This document shows positions 49,822 through 58,000 of a stretch of DNA of 58,000 nucleotides, one piece after another (position 1 is the stretch's first letter; every line of letters starts with the position of its first letter). The stretch lies in NCBI GenBank assembly GCA_046153015.1, contig JBJXGF010000407.1, positions 1 through 58,000 of the forward strand. Direction: 5' to 3'. Source of the stretch: JBJXGF01 sp046153015 (GTDB taxonomy: Bacteria > Actinomycetota > Acidimicrobiia > Acidimicrobiales > CAIXPF01). The translations under genes and the position numbers were made by a program. The notes beneath the pieces were generated by a model that saw only the letters and a list, made by a program, of their open reading frames with translations, was not told where the DNA came from and searched no databases.

Positions 49822-49955
49822 ACCCGGTCCCTCCTAGGGCAGCGCAGAACCGTTCCCTACCATCTCATATCACCGGCCCGGCGGGGCCAGGCCAGGCCAT
49901 TCCTCCCCATGGTGGCGCCCGGCCGAGGCTCACGACACGAGAGTTGCGCAACGGG

Positions 49956-49961
49956 TAACAT
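49956..49961 (+). promoter_or_regulatory. Leaderless-type -10 box for the SirB1 gene
   Basis: TAACAT ends ten bases before the ATG at 49971, and no purine-rich ribosome site intervenes. A transcript would then start at or next to the ATG, as in the leaderless mRNAs common in actinomycetes. No good -35 box was found. Confidence 0.45.
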
Positions 49962-49970
49962 CGAAATGAC

Positions 49971-50789
49971 ATGACTGCGAGCGATCGCCCCGAGCCGCCC
50001 GAAGCCCCGGGCGAGGCGACGGCCAGCTTCTGGGCGTTGGTGGCCCCCGACGGCCCGGCGACCCTCGACGAAGGGGCGTTGCTGATCGCCGCGCACGCGT
50101 ACCCCGAGCTCGACGTCGCCCGGGAGCTCGGCCAGCTCGACCAGTTGGCCGAGAAATCGACCGGCGCCACGCTCGACGCGCTGTGCCAGCTGCTGTTCGA
50201 CGACCTCGGATTCACCGGCAACACGGCCGCCTATTACGACCCACGCAACTCGTTCCTGAACGACGTCATCGAACGACGGACGGGCATTCCCATCACGCTT
50301 GCCGTGGTCATGATCGAGGTCGGCCGGCGGATCGGCGTGGGGCTCGACGGGGTGGGCATGCCCGGCCATTTCCTCGTGCGTACACGCGCCGAACCGGTCG
50401 AGTTCGTCGACGTGTTCGCCGGCGGTCGCCGCATGGACGCCGCCGGCGCGCAGCAGGTTTTCGCCGCGCTCGCCCCTCCCGGCGCGCCGTGGGACCCGGC
50501 CTACCTGAACCCGGTCGACTCGCGGGCGATCCTCGCCCGGATCCTGGGCAACCTGAAGGGCCGGTACCGCAGCGACAAGGACCGGCGGGGCCTCGAGTGG
50601 GTGCTGCGCCTGCGCAGCCGCATCCCCGGGGTGCCCCTCTCCGAGCGCCAGGAGCTGGCCGCGGTGCTCGCCGCGCTGGGCCGGTTCGACCGCGCCGCGG
50701 CCGAGTTGGAGCTGTTGGCCGAGCTGTCGCCCGAGGCGAAGGGCGATCATCAGGCCGCCGCCGCCCGCCTGCGGGCCAACCTCAACTGA
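49971..50789 (+). CDS. SirB1-family transglutaminase-like protein
   Basis: A 272-residue protein. RNSFLNDVIERRTGIPITLAVVMIEV is the SirB1/UPF0162 signature, and GVGMPGHFLVRT gives the catalytic-His-like segment of the transglutaminase fold. The C-terminal RSDKDRRGLEWVLRLRSRIPGVPL is a helical-repeat (TPR-like) part. The Cys expected in some transglutaminases is not evident at the usual position. Function of the family is unclear. It starts without a visible ribosome site and may be leaderless. Confidence 0.85.
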   Translation: MTASDRPEPPEAPGEATASFWALVAPDGPATLDEGALLIAAHAYPELDVARELGQLDQLAEKSTGATLDALCQLLFDDLGFTGNTAAYYDPRNSFLNDVIERRTGIPITLAVVMIEVGRRIGVGLDGVGMPGHFLVRTRAEPVEFVDVFAGGRRMDAAGAQQVFAALAPPGAPWDPAYLNPVDSRAILARILGNLKGRYRSDKDRRGLEWVLRLRSRIPGVPLSERQELAAVLAALGRFDRAAAELELLAELSPEAKGDHQAAAARLRANLN

Positions 50790-50808
50790 ACCAGGCGCAG
50801 GCCAGCCG

Positions 50809-51402
50809 GTGATCGAGCCCGCGCTCAAACGCTGCCTGGGGCAGATGATCAAGGGCGTGCAGGTGGTCGGCGCCGCGCACGGCGGGCTGGTGCGGGCCTA
50901 CACCTCGCACTGGGTGTGCCAGGTCAGCTTCGAGGAGCCGATCCTGCTGGCCTCGGTGTCGCCCAAGCACGACACCCATCCCCTCATCGTGGGGAGCGGG
51001 CGCTTCGCCGTGTCGATCCTGGCCGCCGATCAGCTCGCGGCCGGGCAGTACTTCTCCTATCCCGGCCGGCGGTTCCGCCGTTTGGCCGCCGACCAGTTGG
51101 AGCTGGTGGAGGGTTGGCCGGTCACGCCGGGCTGCATCGCGTGGCTCGGCTGCGAGGTGACCGAGCGCCTCGAGCGCTACGACCACGACCTGTTCTTCGC
51201 CCGGGTGACCGCCGCCGGCGAAGGCCGGCTCAAGGCGCCGCCGCTGCTCTACAGCTCCCGCCTCGGCTGGCGGGTCACCGGCGGGCCGGCCCGCGAACCC
51301 GGCGTCTCGATTCGAGACCAGCTCCTCGCCCGCCTCGCCGCCCTGGAACCCGAGGCCGACGGGGCCGACGGGGCCGACGAGCCGGGCCCCGCCACGAACT
51401 AG
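50809..51402 (+). CDS. Flavin-reductase-like (FMN-binding split barrel) protein
   Basis: A 197-residue protein from GTG 50809. The segments KGVQVVGAAHGGLVRAYTSHWVCQVSFEEP, ILLASVSPKHDTHPLIVGSGRFAVSIL and AADQLAAGQYFS match FMN-binding flavin reductases. The C-terminal end repeats DGADGADE and seems unstructured. It could supply reduced flavin to a monooxygenase, such as the LLM enzyme, but it does not lie next to one. It precedes the acyl-CoA dehydrogenase on the same strand by 40 bases. Confidence 0.88.
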   Translation: MIEPALKRCLGQMIKGVQVVGAAHGGLVRAYTSHWVCQVSFEEPILLASVSPKHDTHPLIVGSGRFAVSILAADQLAAGQYFSYPGRRFRRLAADQLELVEGWPVTPGCIAWLGCEVTERLERYDHDLFFARVTAAGEGRLKAPPLLYSSRLGWRVTGGPAREPGVSIRDQLLARLAALEPEADGADGADEPGPATN

Positions 51403-51442
51403 GCTGAGCCCCTCCGCCCCAGCGCCGCTCGGAGTCAGCCTC

Positions 51443-52636
51443 ATGGCCGCAGTCATCGACGAAGCTCACGTCAGCCAGCTCTGTGACCAGCTCCTTTCCG
51501 AGCTCGACCCGAAGGCCACGCGCCCCAAGGAGTTCCTCGGCCGCCAGTTCGACCTCGGTCTGGCGTGGGTGCACTTCCCGGTGGGCGAGGGTGGCCTCGG
51601 GGCGTCGCCCAAGCTGCAGCGCACGATCGCCCAGCGGCTGCAGGAGGCGGGCGCGCCGAACTCCGCGTACCGAAACCCGATCGGCTACGGCATGTGCGCA
51701 CCCACCGTGGTGGTGCACGGCTCGCCCGAGCAGCGCCGCCGCTACCTCCGGCCGCTGTTCACCAGCGAGGAGATCTGGTGCCAGCTCTTCAGCGAGCCCG
51801 GCGCCGGGTCCGATGTGGCCGGGCTCGCCACCCGAGCCGTGCGCGACGGCGACGAGTGGGTGGTGAACGGGCAGAAGGTGTGGACCACGCTGGCGCACCT
51901 CTCCCGCTGGGGGCTGCTCCTCGCCCGCACCGACCCGAACGCGGCGAAGCACAACGGCATCACCGCGTTCGTGATCGACATGCACCAGCCCGGCGTCGAG
52001 GTGCGCCCGCTGCGCCAGATCACCGGGGAGGCCGAGTTCAACGAGGTCTACTTCACCGACGCCCGCGTGCCCGACGCCGAACGCCTGGGCGAGGTCGGCG
52101 AGGGTTGGCGGGTGGGGCTGACCACGCTGATGAACGAGCGGGTGGCGATCGGCGCCGGCGGCGCGCCGGCCCGGGGCTCGGGCACGATCAGCCTGGCGGT
52201 GAAGGCCTGGAACCAGCTTCCCGAGGACCGCCGCGACCCCGCCCACAAGGACGAGCTGATGCGGCTGTGGGTGGAGGCGGAGGTGACCCGGCTCACCAAC
52301 ATCCGCGCCGGGGCGATGCGCAAGATGGGCACGCCCGGCCCCGAGGGCTCGGTCGGCAAGCTGTCCTTCGCCGAGCTGAACAAGCGGATCTCGAGCTTCG
52401 CCCTCAACCTCATGGGCGCCGAGGCGATGCTGTACGGCAGCTACGAGCTGGTCCGCCCCGAGATCGCGATGAGCTTCGAGAGCGTGCAGAAGCTGTTCCT
52501 GCGCTGCCGGGCCAACTCGATCGAGGGCGGCACCTCGGAGATCATGAAGAACATCCTCGCCGAGCGCACCCTCGGCCTGCCGGGCGACGTGCGGGCCGAC
52601 AAGGACCTGCCCTGGAGCCAGGTGCCCCGCAGCTGA
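51443..52636 (+). CDS. Acyl-CoA dehydrogenase
   Basis: A 397-residue flavoprotein. WCQLFSEPGAGSDVAGLATRA is the FAD/substrate signature, and GEAEFNEVYFTDARVPDAERLGE and RSNSIEGGTSEIMKNILAER-like end (RCRANSIEGGTSEIMKN) are the conserved middle and C-terminal motifs. Length is typical. The absence of a Glu in the canonical position could not be judged by eye. It introduces an alpha,beta double bond into an acyl-CoA, working with electron-transfer flavoprotein. It fits the many CoA-linked genes in the window. Confidence 0.93.
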   Translation: MAAVIDEAHVSQLCDQLLSELDPKATRPKEFLGRQFDLGLAWVHFPVGEGGLGASPKLQRTIAQRLQEAGAPNSAYRNPIGYGMCAPTVVVHGSPEQRRRYLRPLFTSEEIWCQLFSEPGAGSDVAGLATRAVRDGDEWVVNGQKVWTTLAHLSRWGLLLARTDPNAAKHNGITAFVIDMHQPGVEVRPLRQITGEAEFNEVYFTDARVPDAERLGEVGEGWRVGLTTLMNERVAIGAGGAPARGSGTISLAVKAWNQLPEDRRDPAHKDELMRLWVEAEVTRLTNIRAGAMRKMGTPGPEGSVGKLSFAELNKRISSFALNLMGAEAMLYGSYELVRPEIAMSFESVQKLFLRCRANSIEGGTSEIMKNILAERTLGLPGDVRADKDLPWSQVPRS

Positions 52637-52651
52637 CGGGCGGCCCGACCC

Positions 52652-53035
52652 TCAGCGGGCGATGACCTTGACCTGCTTGACCAGCGTCTTGGCCACCGGG
52701 CAGCGGGCCACGGTGGCCACCAGCCGGCGTCGGTCGGCGGCGGAGAGCTCGCCCGTCAGCTCCACCTCGCAGGTGAACACCGCGTCGTCGTCGCCGCGCT
52801 CGAGGGTCACGGTGACCGCCGCCTCGTGCAGCGCGAGGCCGTACTTCTCGGCGGCGATGCGCAGCGTGATCGCGGCGCAGCCGGCGAGGGCCGCCTCGAG
52901 CAGCTCGTGGGGGCCGAAGCCGGCTTCCCCCGCCTCCCGCGCCGAGCCCGAGTTCACCAGCGCCTCGGCGACGCCGTTGGCGATCAGCGCGTGATGGCCG
53001 GCGGCGTTCGAGCTGAGGCCCGCCCGGATCGTCAC
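52652..53035 (-). CDS. OsmC-family peroxiredoxin-like protein
   Basis: A 127-residue protein with the two conserved Cys of the OsmC/Ohr fold, C53 (ALAGCAAIT) and C112 (ARCPVAKTL). FGPHELLEAALAGC is the classical substrate-pocket motif. OsmC proteins detoxify organic hydroperoxides; the version with CP in the second Cys motif is nearer OsmC than Ohr. It overlaps the preceding histidine-phosphatase gene by four bases. Confidence 0.9.
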   Translation of the reverse strand: MTIRAGLSSNAAGHHALIANGVAEALVNSGSAREAGEAGFGPHELLEAALAGCAAITLRIAAEKYGLALHEAAVTVTLERGDDDAVFTCEVELTGELSAADRRRLVATVARCPVAKTLVKQVKVIAR

Positions 53036-53640
53036 GCCCCGGCCCCCGAGCCGTAGGGCCCGCCGAGGCGGCGCAGGAACGGCGCCTCGTTAACGGTGAC
53101 GATCGATCGCAGCCCGGCGCGAGCGGCGCGCACCCGGTTGAGGCCGCAGTACCACGGCTCGAAGAACACGTGCTGATCCACGCCGAGCACCGCGGCGAGG
53201 AACGCATTGATCACCCCGCCGTGACACACGGCGGCGACGGTCTCACCCGGATGCGCCTCGACGATCCGGTCGAGCGCGGGGAGCACCTCGGCTCGCCAGC
53301 GGACGCGCTCGGGGCCGTCGGCGGTGAGCGCGAACCAGCGTTCGTCCTTGGCCGCCTTGAGCTCCTCGATCGGCACGTACACCGCGTGGCTGCGGTCGTA
53401 CTCGGCGATCTCGTCCACCACCACGGCGGCCAGGCCGAGGGCCGCCTCGAGCGGCGCCGCGGTCTGGCGGGCGCGGGCCAACGGGCTCACGTACAGCGCC
53501 GACACCGGCTCGGCGGCGAGCCAGGCGGCCATCTCCTCGGCCTGCGTCCGCCCGAGCGCCGACAGCGGCGGGTCGGCCGGGCGGCCGTCGAGGTTCTCGA
53601 CACGCTCGGGCTGGCCGTGACGGATGAGGATCAGCTCCAT
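53032..53640 (-). CDS. Histidine phosphatase family protein
   Basis: A 202-residue phosphatase: IRHGQPE with the nucleophile His (8), PLSALGRTQAEEMAAWL, YVSPLARARQTAAPL with the conserved Arg, and AVCHGGVINAFLA with the second His. This is the histidine-phosphatase (phosphoglycerate-mutase-like) branch. Substrate unknown. The gene is upstream of OsmC on the minus strand and divergent from the pyruvate kinase gene. Confidence 0.9.
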   Translation of the reverse strand: MELILIRHGQPERVENLDGRPADPPLSALGRTQAEEMAAWLAAEPVSALYVSPLARARQTAAPLEAALGLAAVVVDEIAEYDRSHAVYVPIEELKAAKDERWFALTADGPERVRWRAEVLPALDRIVEAHPGETVAAVCHGGVINAFLAAVLGVDQHVFFEPWYCGLNRVRAARAGLRSIVTVNEAPFLRRLGGPYGSGAGA

Positions 53641-53758
53641 GACCGGCCGGAGATTAACGCGGGCCGCGGGGCCCAGGGTCGTGAGACGGGATGCCGATGG
53701 CCCTCACACCACTCACCAGGCGCGATGGCTTCGACGCGTGGCCGGTAGCGTAAAGACG

Positions 53759-55189
53759 GTGCAGCGCAGGACCAAGATCATCGCCACGATCGGCCCGGCG
53801 TCAGAACGTGAGAGCGTCCTGCGTCAGATGATCGAGGCCGGCATGGATGTCGCCCGCATCAGCCTCTCGCACGGCAACCTCGACGAGGCGCTCGGCCGGT
53901 ACGAGGCGGTGCGCAAGCTCGGCGCCGAGGCCGGACGGCCGATCGGCTGCCTGGTCGACCTGCCGGGTCCGAAGATCCGCGCCGCCAGCTTCGGCGACGA
54001 GGGCGTGGTCTTCGCCGACGACCAGCTGTTCCGCCTGGTCCCGGGCCGGGTGCACAGCACCTCGGAGGTGGTGGAGGTCGCGTACGACGATCTGCTGCGC
54101 GACGTCGAGATCGGCGACCACCTGGCCTTCGGCGACGGCGCCATCGACTTCGAGGTGGTCGACGCCAACCGGGAGGGGCTCACCGCCAAGGTGCTCCATG
54201 GCGGGCGCGTGCAGGGCCGGCCCGGCGTGTACATCCCCTCGGACCGGCTGCGCATCCCTTCGCCCACCCCCGACGACCTGCGGATGCTCGACGCGTTCGT
54301 GGAGGCCGGGGTCGACATGGCGGCGCTGTCGATGGTGCGCTCGGCGCACGACGTGCGCCGGGTGGGGACCGAGCCGCACCCGGCGGGCCCGCTGATCGTG
54401 GCCAAGATCGAGACCAAGGCCGCGGTGCAGAACCTGGCCGGCATCATCGACGCCGCGGGGGCGGTGATGATCGCCCGCGGCGATCTCGGCAACGAGATGC
54501 CGATCGAGGAGCTGCCGCACCTGCAGAAGCGGATCATCATGGAGTGCATCGCCCACGGCCGCCCGGCGATCACCGCCACGCAGATGCTCGAGTCGATGAT
54601 CCACGCGCCCGCGCCCACCCGCGCCGAGGCGAGCGACGTGGCCAACGCCGTGTTCGACGGCAGCTCGGTGGTCATGCTCTCGGCCGAGACCGCCGTGGGG
54701 GCCGACCCGGCGTTGGCGGTGCGCACCATGGCCACGCTCGCGGCGCGAGCCGACCAGGAGTTCGACTACGTCGGGTGGGGCCAGCGCTTGGCCGACCTGC
54801 GCATCACCGAGAGCGGCGACCACGACCCGGACGTGACTGACGTGATGACGATGGCCGCCTGGCGGGCCGCGGCGCAGATCAACGCAACGGCGATCCTGTG
54901 CATCACCCGCACCGGCTTCACCGTGCGGGCCATGGCCCGGTTCCGGCCCGACACCCGCATCCTCGGCTTCACGCCCGACGAACGCACGATCAACCAGCTC
55001 ACCCTGTCCTGGGGGGCCACGCCGATGCCGCTGGCCCGCTTCGGCTCCAACGAGGAGATGGTCGACGAGGCGGTGCACCGGGCCCGCAACGACGGCTACG
55101 TGCGTTCGGGCGAGGTCGTGGTGGTGCTGGCCGGCTCGAGCGAACGGGCGACCGCCACCGACGTGCTGCGCGTGGTCTACGTCCCGTGA
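53759..55189 (+). CDS. pyk: Pyruvate kinase
   Basis: A 476-residue protein from GTG 53759 (VQRRTKIIATIGPAS), in line with the family start; upstream in-frame GTG 53738 is possible. ARISLSHGN, GCLVDLPGPKIRA, IVAKIETKAAVQNL with the catalytic Lys, MIARGDLGNEMP and TATQMLESMIHAPAPTRAEASDVANAVFDG are classic, and the C-terminal allosteric domain ends with VVVLAGSSERA. It makes pyruvate and ATP from phosphoenolpyruvate. This is the only central-metabolism gene in the window. Confidence 0.95.
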   Translation: MQRRTKIIATIGPASERESVLRQMIEAGMDVARISLSHGNLDEALGRYEAVRKLGAEAGRPIGCLVDLPGPKIRAASFGDEGVVFADDQLFRLVPGRVHSTSEVVEVAYDDLLRDVEIGDHLAFGDGAIDFEVVDANREGLTAKVLHGGRVQGRPGVYIPSDRLRIPSPTPDDLRMLDAFVEAGVDMAALSMVRSAHDVRRVGTEPHPAGPLIVAKIETKAAVQNLAGIIDAAGAVMIARGDLGNEMPIEELPHLQKRIIMECIAHGRPAITATQMLESMIHAPAPTRAEASDVANAVFDGSSVVMLSAETAVGADPALAVRTMATLAARADQEFDYVGWGQRLADLRITESGDHDPDVTDVMTMAAWRAAAQINATAILCITRTGFTVRAMARFRPDTRILGFTPDERTINQLTLSWGATPMPLARFGSNEEMVDEAVHRARNDGYVRSGEVVVVLAGSSERATATDVLRVVYVP

Positions 55190-55229
55190 GCGCAGGACCG
55201 CTCGGCCGCCGCGCCGGCTCGGCCGGCGG

Positions 55230-56024
55230 GTGAGGTCGGTCTTCCAGACCCGGCCCGTCCAGCGTCGCAGCCCGTCCGGGCTGGCGGTGTGGGAAGACGG
55301 CCCGGCCGAGGCGGCGGTGGCGGTGCTGGTGCACGGCACGATGGACCGCGCCCGGAGCTTCGCCAAGACGATTCGCCGCCTGCCCCACGTCCGGCTGGTG
55401 AGCTACGACCGGCGCGGCTACGGGGCCTCGCTGGAGGTGGCCCCCGCCGGCTTCGACCGCCAGGCGGCCGACCTGCTCGAGGTGCTCGACGGGCGCCCGG
55501 GCGTGTTGGTGGGCCACAGCTTCGGCGGCGCACTGGCGCTCGCCGCGGCGGCGCGGGCGCCCGGGCAGGTGGGCGCCGTCGCCGCGTTCGAGGCCCCGAG
55601 GCCGATCCGGCCCGGGCAGGCCGCGGGCGCCGTGCCGCCGCCCGCCGACGACGACCCCGCAGCCGCCGCCGAGCGGTTCCTGCGCCGCCTGTTCGGCGAC
55701 CGCATCTGGGAGCGCCTGCCGGCCGAGGTGCGAGAGGAGCGCCGCCGGGAGGGCGCCGCCATGCGGGCCGACCGCGCCGCGCTGTCGGGCGTGGGGGCGC
55801 CCGGCGCGCGCTACGACGACGGCGCGCTCACGATGCCGGTGCTGGCCGGGCGGGGCAGCGCATCCGAGGAGCGGCTGCGCCGAGCCGCCGACGACCTCGC
55901 CGCCGCGGCTGCGAAGGGCGAGCTGTTCGTGTGCGAGGGGGCCGCCCACGCCGCCCACCTGACCCACCCCGACTGCTACGCCGCGTTCGTGGCCACTGCG
56001 CTCCAGCGCGGCGGCTGCGGCTAG
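55230..56024 (+). CDS. Alpha/beta hydrolase
   Basis: A 264-residue protein from GTG 55230. VLVHGTMDRARSFAKTIRRL, VSYDRRGYGASLE, VLVGHSFGGALALAAAARAPGQ with the nucleophile Ser and CEGAAHAAHLTHPDCYAAF with the His are family-typical. An Asp/Glu-rich and Arg-rich middle (cap) region carries no recognised motif. Its start lies 40 bases after the pyruvate kinase stop. A downstream MFS gene could be in the same operon, as the gap is 70 bases. Confidence 0.88.
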   Translation: MRSVFQTRPVQRRSPSGLAVWEDGPAEAAVAVLVHGTMDRARSFAKTIRRLPHVRLVSYDRRGYGASLEVAPAGFDRQAADLLEVLDGRPGVLVGHSFGGALALAAAARAPGQVGAVAAFEAPRPIRPGQAAGAVPPPADDDPAAAAERFLRRLFGDRIWERLPAEVREERRREGAAMRADRAALSGVGAPGARYDDGALTMPVLAGRGSASEERLRRAADDLAAAAAKGELFVCEGAAHAAHLTHPDCYAAFVATALQRGGCG

Positions 56025-56094
56025 CCTCGCGCCGCCAGCCGGCGAAGCCGGCCGCACGCGCCAGCGGGGCGGCGGCGGGGCGGCGAGGAGGTTC

Positions 56095-57369
56095 ATGCGC
56101 ACGCGCGACGCTCGATTGTTCTACGGCTGGATCGTGGCCCTCGCCGCTTTCGCCATCCTGGCCGTGTCGTACGGGCTCACGTTCAGCTACGGCGTGTTCA
56201 TCAAGAGCCTCAGCGCCGACCTCGGCTGGAGCAAGGCGGAGGTGACGCTGCCGTACTCGATCTACATTCTCGTGTACGGCCTGCTCGGCAGCGTGGCCGG
56301 CTGGGCGACCGACCGGTCGGGGCCCCGCGCGGTGATCGCCGTCGGCGCGGTGTTCCTCGGCGTGGGGTTCGCGCTGGTGGGCCTCACCCACCACCTGTGG
56401 CAGCTCTACCTCTCCCTCGGCGTCGTCGCCGCCATCGGCATGAGCGCGGCGTGGGTGCCCTGCAACGCCACCGTGGTCCGGTGGTTCCGGCTCAAGCGGG
56501 GCCGAGCGCTGTCGATCAGCTCCACCGGGGGGAGCTTCGGCAACGTGCTCGCCCCGATCGTGGGCGCCGCGCTGGTCGCCTCGATCGGTTGGCGCTGGAG
56601 CTTCGCCGCGCTCGGCGCGTTCGCCACCGTGGTGATGCTGGCGTTGTCCCGTCTGATGGTGCGTGACCCGGAGCGGATGGGCCTCACCGTCGACGGCGCG
56701 CCGCCGGCCCCGCCGGGCGCCCCCGCCCCCGCGCCCGAGGCGAGCATGACCATGGCCGAGGCCCGCCGCACCCGGTCGTTCTGGGTGATCTTCGCCCTGT
56801 TCAGCGTGGTCTGGCTGGTGGTCTTCGTCCCCCAGATCCACCTGCCCGGCTTCGTGGAGGATCTCGGCTTCTCGAAGTTCGCCGGGGCGGCGGCAGTCTC
56901 CTGCGTGGGCCTCGGCGGCATGGCCGGGCGGCTCACGATGGGCGGCCTGTCCGATCGGCTGGGCCGCCTGCCGTGCCTCGGGGCGCTCCTCGGGCTGCAG
57001 ACCGTCTCGTTCGTGTCGTTCGCGCTCACCGGCTCGCTCGGGGTGCTCTATCCCACTGCGGTGGCCTTCGGCTTCGCCTACGGCGGCGGGGTCGTGATCT
57101 TCCCGGCGCTGGTCGGCGACTACTTCGGGCGGGAGCACGTCGGCGCCATCGTGGGGATCATCTTCGCCGGGGCCACGCCCCCCGGCGCGTTCGCGCCGTT
57201 CCTCGCCGGCTGGCTCTACGACGTGACCGGCGGGTATCGGATCTCGTTCGTGCTCGGCGTGGTGGTGAGCGTGGCCGCGCTGGCGCTGCTGGCGCTGCTG
57301 CGGGCCTCCGCGCCCGCCGGCGCCGCGCGGGACGCGCCGAGGGCCGCGGCCGCCCCCACCAGCGCGTGA
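56095..57369 (+). CDS. MFS transporter (monocarboxylate-transporter-like)
   Basis: A 424-residue protein with GGCGAGGAGG before its ATG. It has 12 predicted membrane helices and MFS signature GWATDRSGPRAVI between helices 2 and 3. The N-terminal YGWIVALAAFAILAVSYGLTFSYGVFIKSL and GRALSISSTGGSFGNVLAP are like the MCT/oxalate-formate antiporter branch. The central loop is long and rich in Pro/Ala. It may move an organic acid, in keeping with the surrounding acyl metabolism, but the substrate is not visible. Confidence 0.92.
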   Translation: MRTRDARLFYGWIVALAAFAILAVSYGLTFSYGVFIKSLSADLGWSKAEVTLPYSIYILVYGLLGSVAGWATDRSGPRAVIAVGAVFLGVGFALVGLTHHLWQLYLSLGVVAAIGMSAAWVPCNATVVRWFRLKRGRALSISSTGGSFGNVLAPIVGAALVASIGWRWSFAALGAFATVVMLALSRLMVRDPERMGLTVDGAPPAPPGAPAPAPEASMTMAEARRTRSFWVIFALFSVVWLVVFVPQIHLPGFVEDLGFSKFAGAAAVSCVGLGGMAGRLTMGGLSDRLGRLPCLGALLGLQTVSFVSFALTGSLGVLYPTAVAFGFAYGGGVVIFPALVGDYFGREHVGAIVGIIFAGATPPGAFAPFLAGWLYDVTGGYRISFVLGVVVSVAALALLALLRASAPAGAARDAPRAAAAPTSA

Positions 57370-57422
57370 GCGCCGCGTCCGCGACCGGCCTTGACCGGTC
57401 TGGTGGGAGGAATACTGGTTGG

Positions 57423-57896
57423 ATGAACACGGTGACGTTCCGGGCGCCGTTCGCTCAGCTCTGGGGGGTTCTCACCTGCCTCTACCTCGCCATCGGCGCG
57501 GCCGTGGCCACCGGGGGAACGGGGCCCGACAACCCCAAGGGCACCCCCGCGCAGAACGCGATGCTGACCGCCATGGCCCTCCTGCAGCTCACCGCGGCGG
57601 CGCGCTTCGCGCTGCTCGGCGTGCGCCTCGAGGGCGGCGAGGTCCGGGTCCGCAACCTGCTGCGCACCCGGCGGGTCCCCGCCGGCGAGGTGGAGCGGGT
57701 GGAGCTGGCCGGCCCGGGCCGGCTCGGCGAGGCCTACGGACGGCTCGTGCTGCGCGACGGCTCGACCATCCGCCTCGACGTGGTGAACCCGGTGCTGGCC
57801 CACCGTTACACGAGCGGCCGGCTCGCCGAACGGCACGGCCCGCACCTCGTGGCCGAGCTCGAGCAAGCGCTGGCCGAGGCCAGGGTGCGAGGATGA
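57423..57896 (+). CDS. Small membrane protein with PH-like C-terminal domain
   Basis: A 157-residue protein with GGTGGGAGG upstream of its ATG. Two hydrophobic helices (LWGVLTCLYLAIGAAVATG, AMLTAMALLQLTAAARFALL) are followed by EVRVRNLLRTRRVPAGEVERVEL and YGRLVLRDGSTIRLDVV. This resembles the PH-like (bPH_6-type) membrane proteins common in actinomycetes. Its location after the MFS gene may be incidental, with 53 bases between them. No function is known. Confidence 0.7.
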   Translation: MNTVTFRAPFAQLWGVLTCLYLAIGAAVATGGTGPDNPKGTPAQNAMLTAMALLQLTAAARFALLGVRLEGGEVRVRNLLRTRRVPAGEVERVELAGPGRLGEAYGRLVLRDGSTIRLDVVNPVLAHRYTSGRLAERHGPHLVAELEQALAEARVRG

Positions 57897-57900
57897 GCCG

Positions 57901-58000
57901 GTGACCGACCAGCCGGTGACCTTCAGCGCGTCCGGCCCACCCGAGACCGTGCTCGACCCGGAGCCGGCGGCCGCGCTCGAGGCGTTGGCCGCCGCCGCCG
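57901..58000 (+). CDS. Start of an unidentified gene (partial)
   Basis: A GTG at 57901 opens a frame to the window end: TDQPVTFSASGPPETVLDPE, then an Ala-rich helix. It begins four bases after the previous stop and so may be co-transcribed. Only 33 residues are visible, no family is recognised, and the true extent is outside the window. Confidence 0.45.
   Translation, partial: MTDQPVTFSASGPPETVLDPEPAAALEALAAAA

Noticed and set aside
1..58000. tRNA, rRNA, insertion sequence or prophage genes
   Set aside because: No cloverleaf-like sequence, rRNA segment, transposase or phage structural gene was recognised. The palindromes are the only mobile-element-like items.

Overview
The window is very GC-rich (by eye around 70% or more) and dense with short-spaced genes, many of them overlapping by 1-4 bases (ATGA, GTGA, TAATG). 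A conservon, a mycothiol-type DinB/MDMPI enzyme, a SecE2-like dodecin, LLM flavin oxidoreductases, many GTG starts and an apparently leaderless promoter together indicate an actinomycete (Actinomycetota). The heavy load of CaiB-type CoA transferases, amidohydrolases and alpha/beta hydrolases would suit an Acidimicrobiia-like lineage, but that placement is inference. I saw no rRNA, tRNA, CRISPR array, transposase or phage gene.

Layout. 1-1785: end of a sensor kinase gene followed by roadblock, DUF742 and small-GTPase genes, a cvnABCD-type conservon. 1841-1972: a 132-bp imperfect palindrome. 2077-6214: a Tat-exported repeat/beta-lactamase-fold hydrolase, a GDP-mannose 3,5-epimerase-like enzyme, then a divergent pair made of a stand-alone dodecin and a dodecin fused to a universal-stress-like domain. 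6245-10500: a minus-strand run of a methyltransferase, two tandemly duplicated alpha/beta hydrolases and GYD-domain proteins, interrupted by a toxin-antitoxin remnant whose mazF is frameshifted. 10935-12514: a SnoaL-like protein and an O-methyltransferase-like protein.

12565-25626 holds lipid/ketone-type catabolism (MaoC, Zn-alcohol dehydrogenase, nitroreductase, metallo-beta-lactamase fold, Baeyer-Villiger-type monooxygenase, DinB/MDMPI enzyme, hydrolase), followed by ArfB-like release factor, GNAT, CoA transferase, two small proteins, an acyl-CoA synthetase, cyclophilin and an AlkA-like glycosylase. 25645-26804: a TetR regulator with a recognisable promoter and operator candidate, and a DUF5522 protein. 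26870-37491 is a second catabolic block: LLM monooxygenase with alpha/beta hydrolase, two CaiB-type CoA transferases, EamA transporter, DUF1353 protein, D-aminoacylase-like amidohydrolase, enoyl-CoA hydratase and an ACMSD-like amidohydrolase.

37670-43827: an EcsC-like protein and a very large predicted secreted protein with Ig/cadherin-like repeats and a His-rich tail, whose reading frame is broken at several points. 43939-58000: gamma-glutamyltransferase-like and FAD oxidase genes with overlapping divergent start codons, hydrolase, glycerophosphodiesterase-like and cyclopropane synthase, SirB1 protein, flavin reductase, acyl-CoA dehydrogenase, OsmC, histidine phosphatase, pyruvate kinase, hydrolase, MFS transporter, a small membrane protein and the start of one more gene.

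The most unusual items are the dodecin/dodecin-USP pair, the 44-bp tandem repeat that supplies ribosome sites and GTG starts to a CoA-transferase gene, a set of intergenic palindromes, and the multiply frameshifted giant secreted protein.
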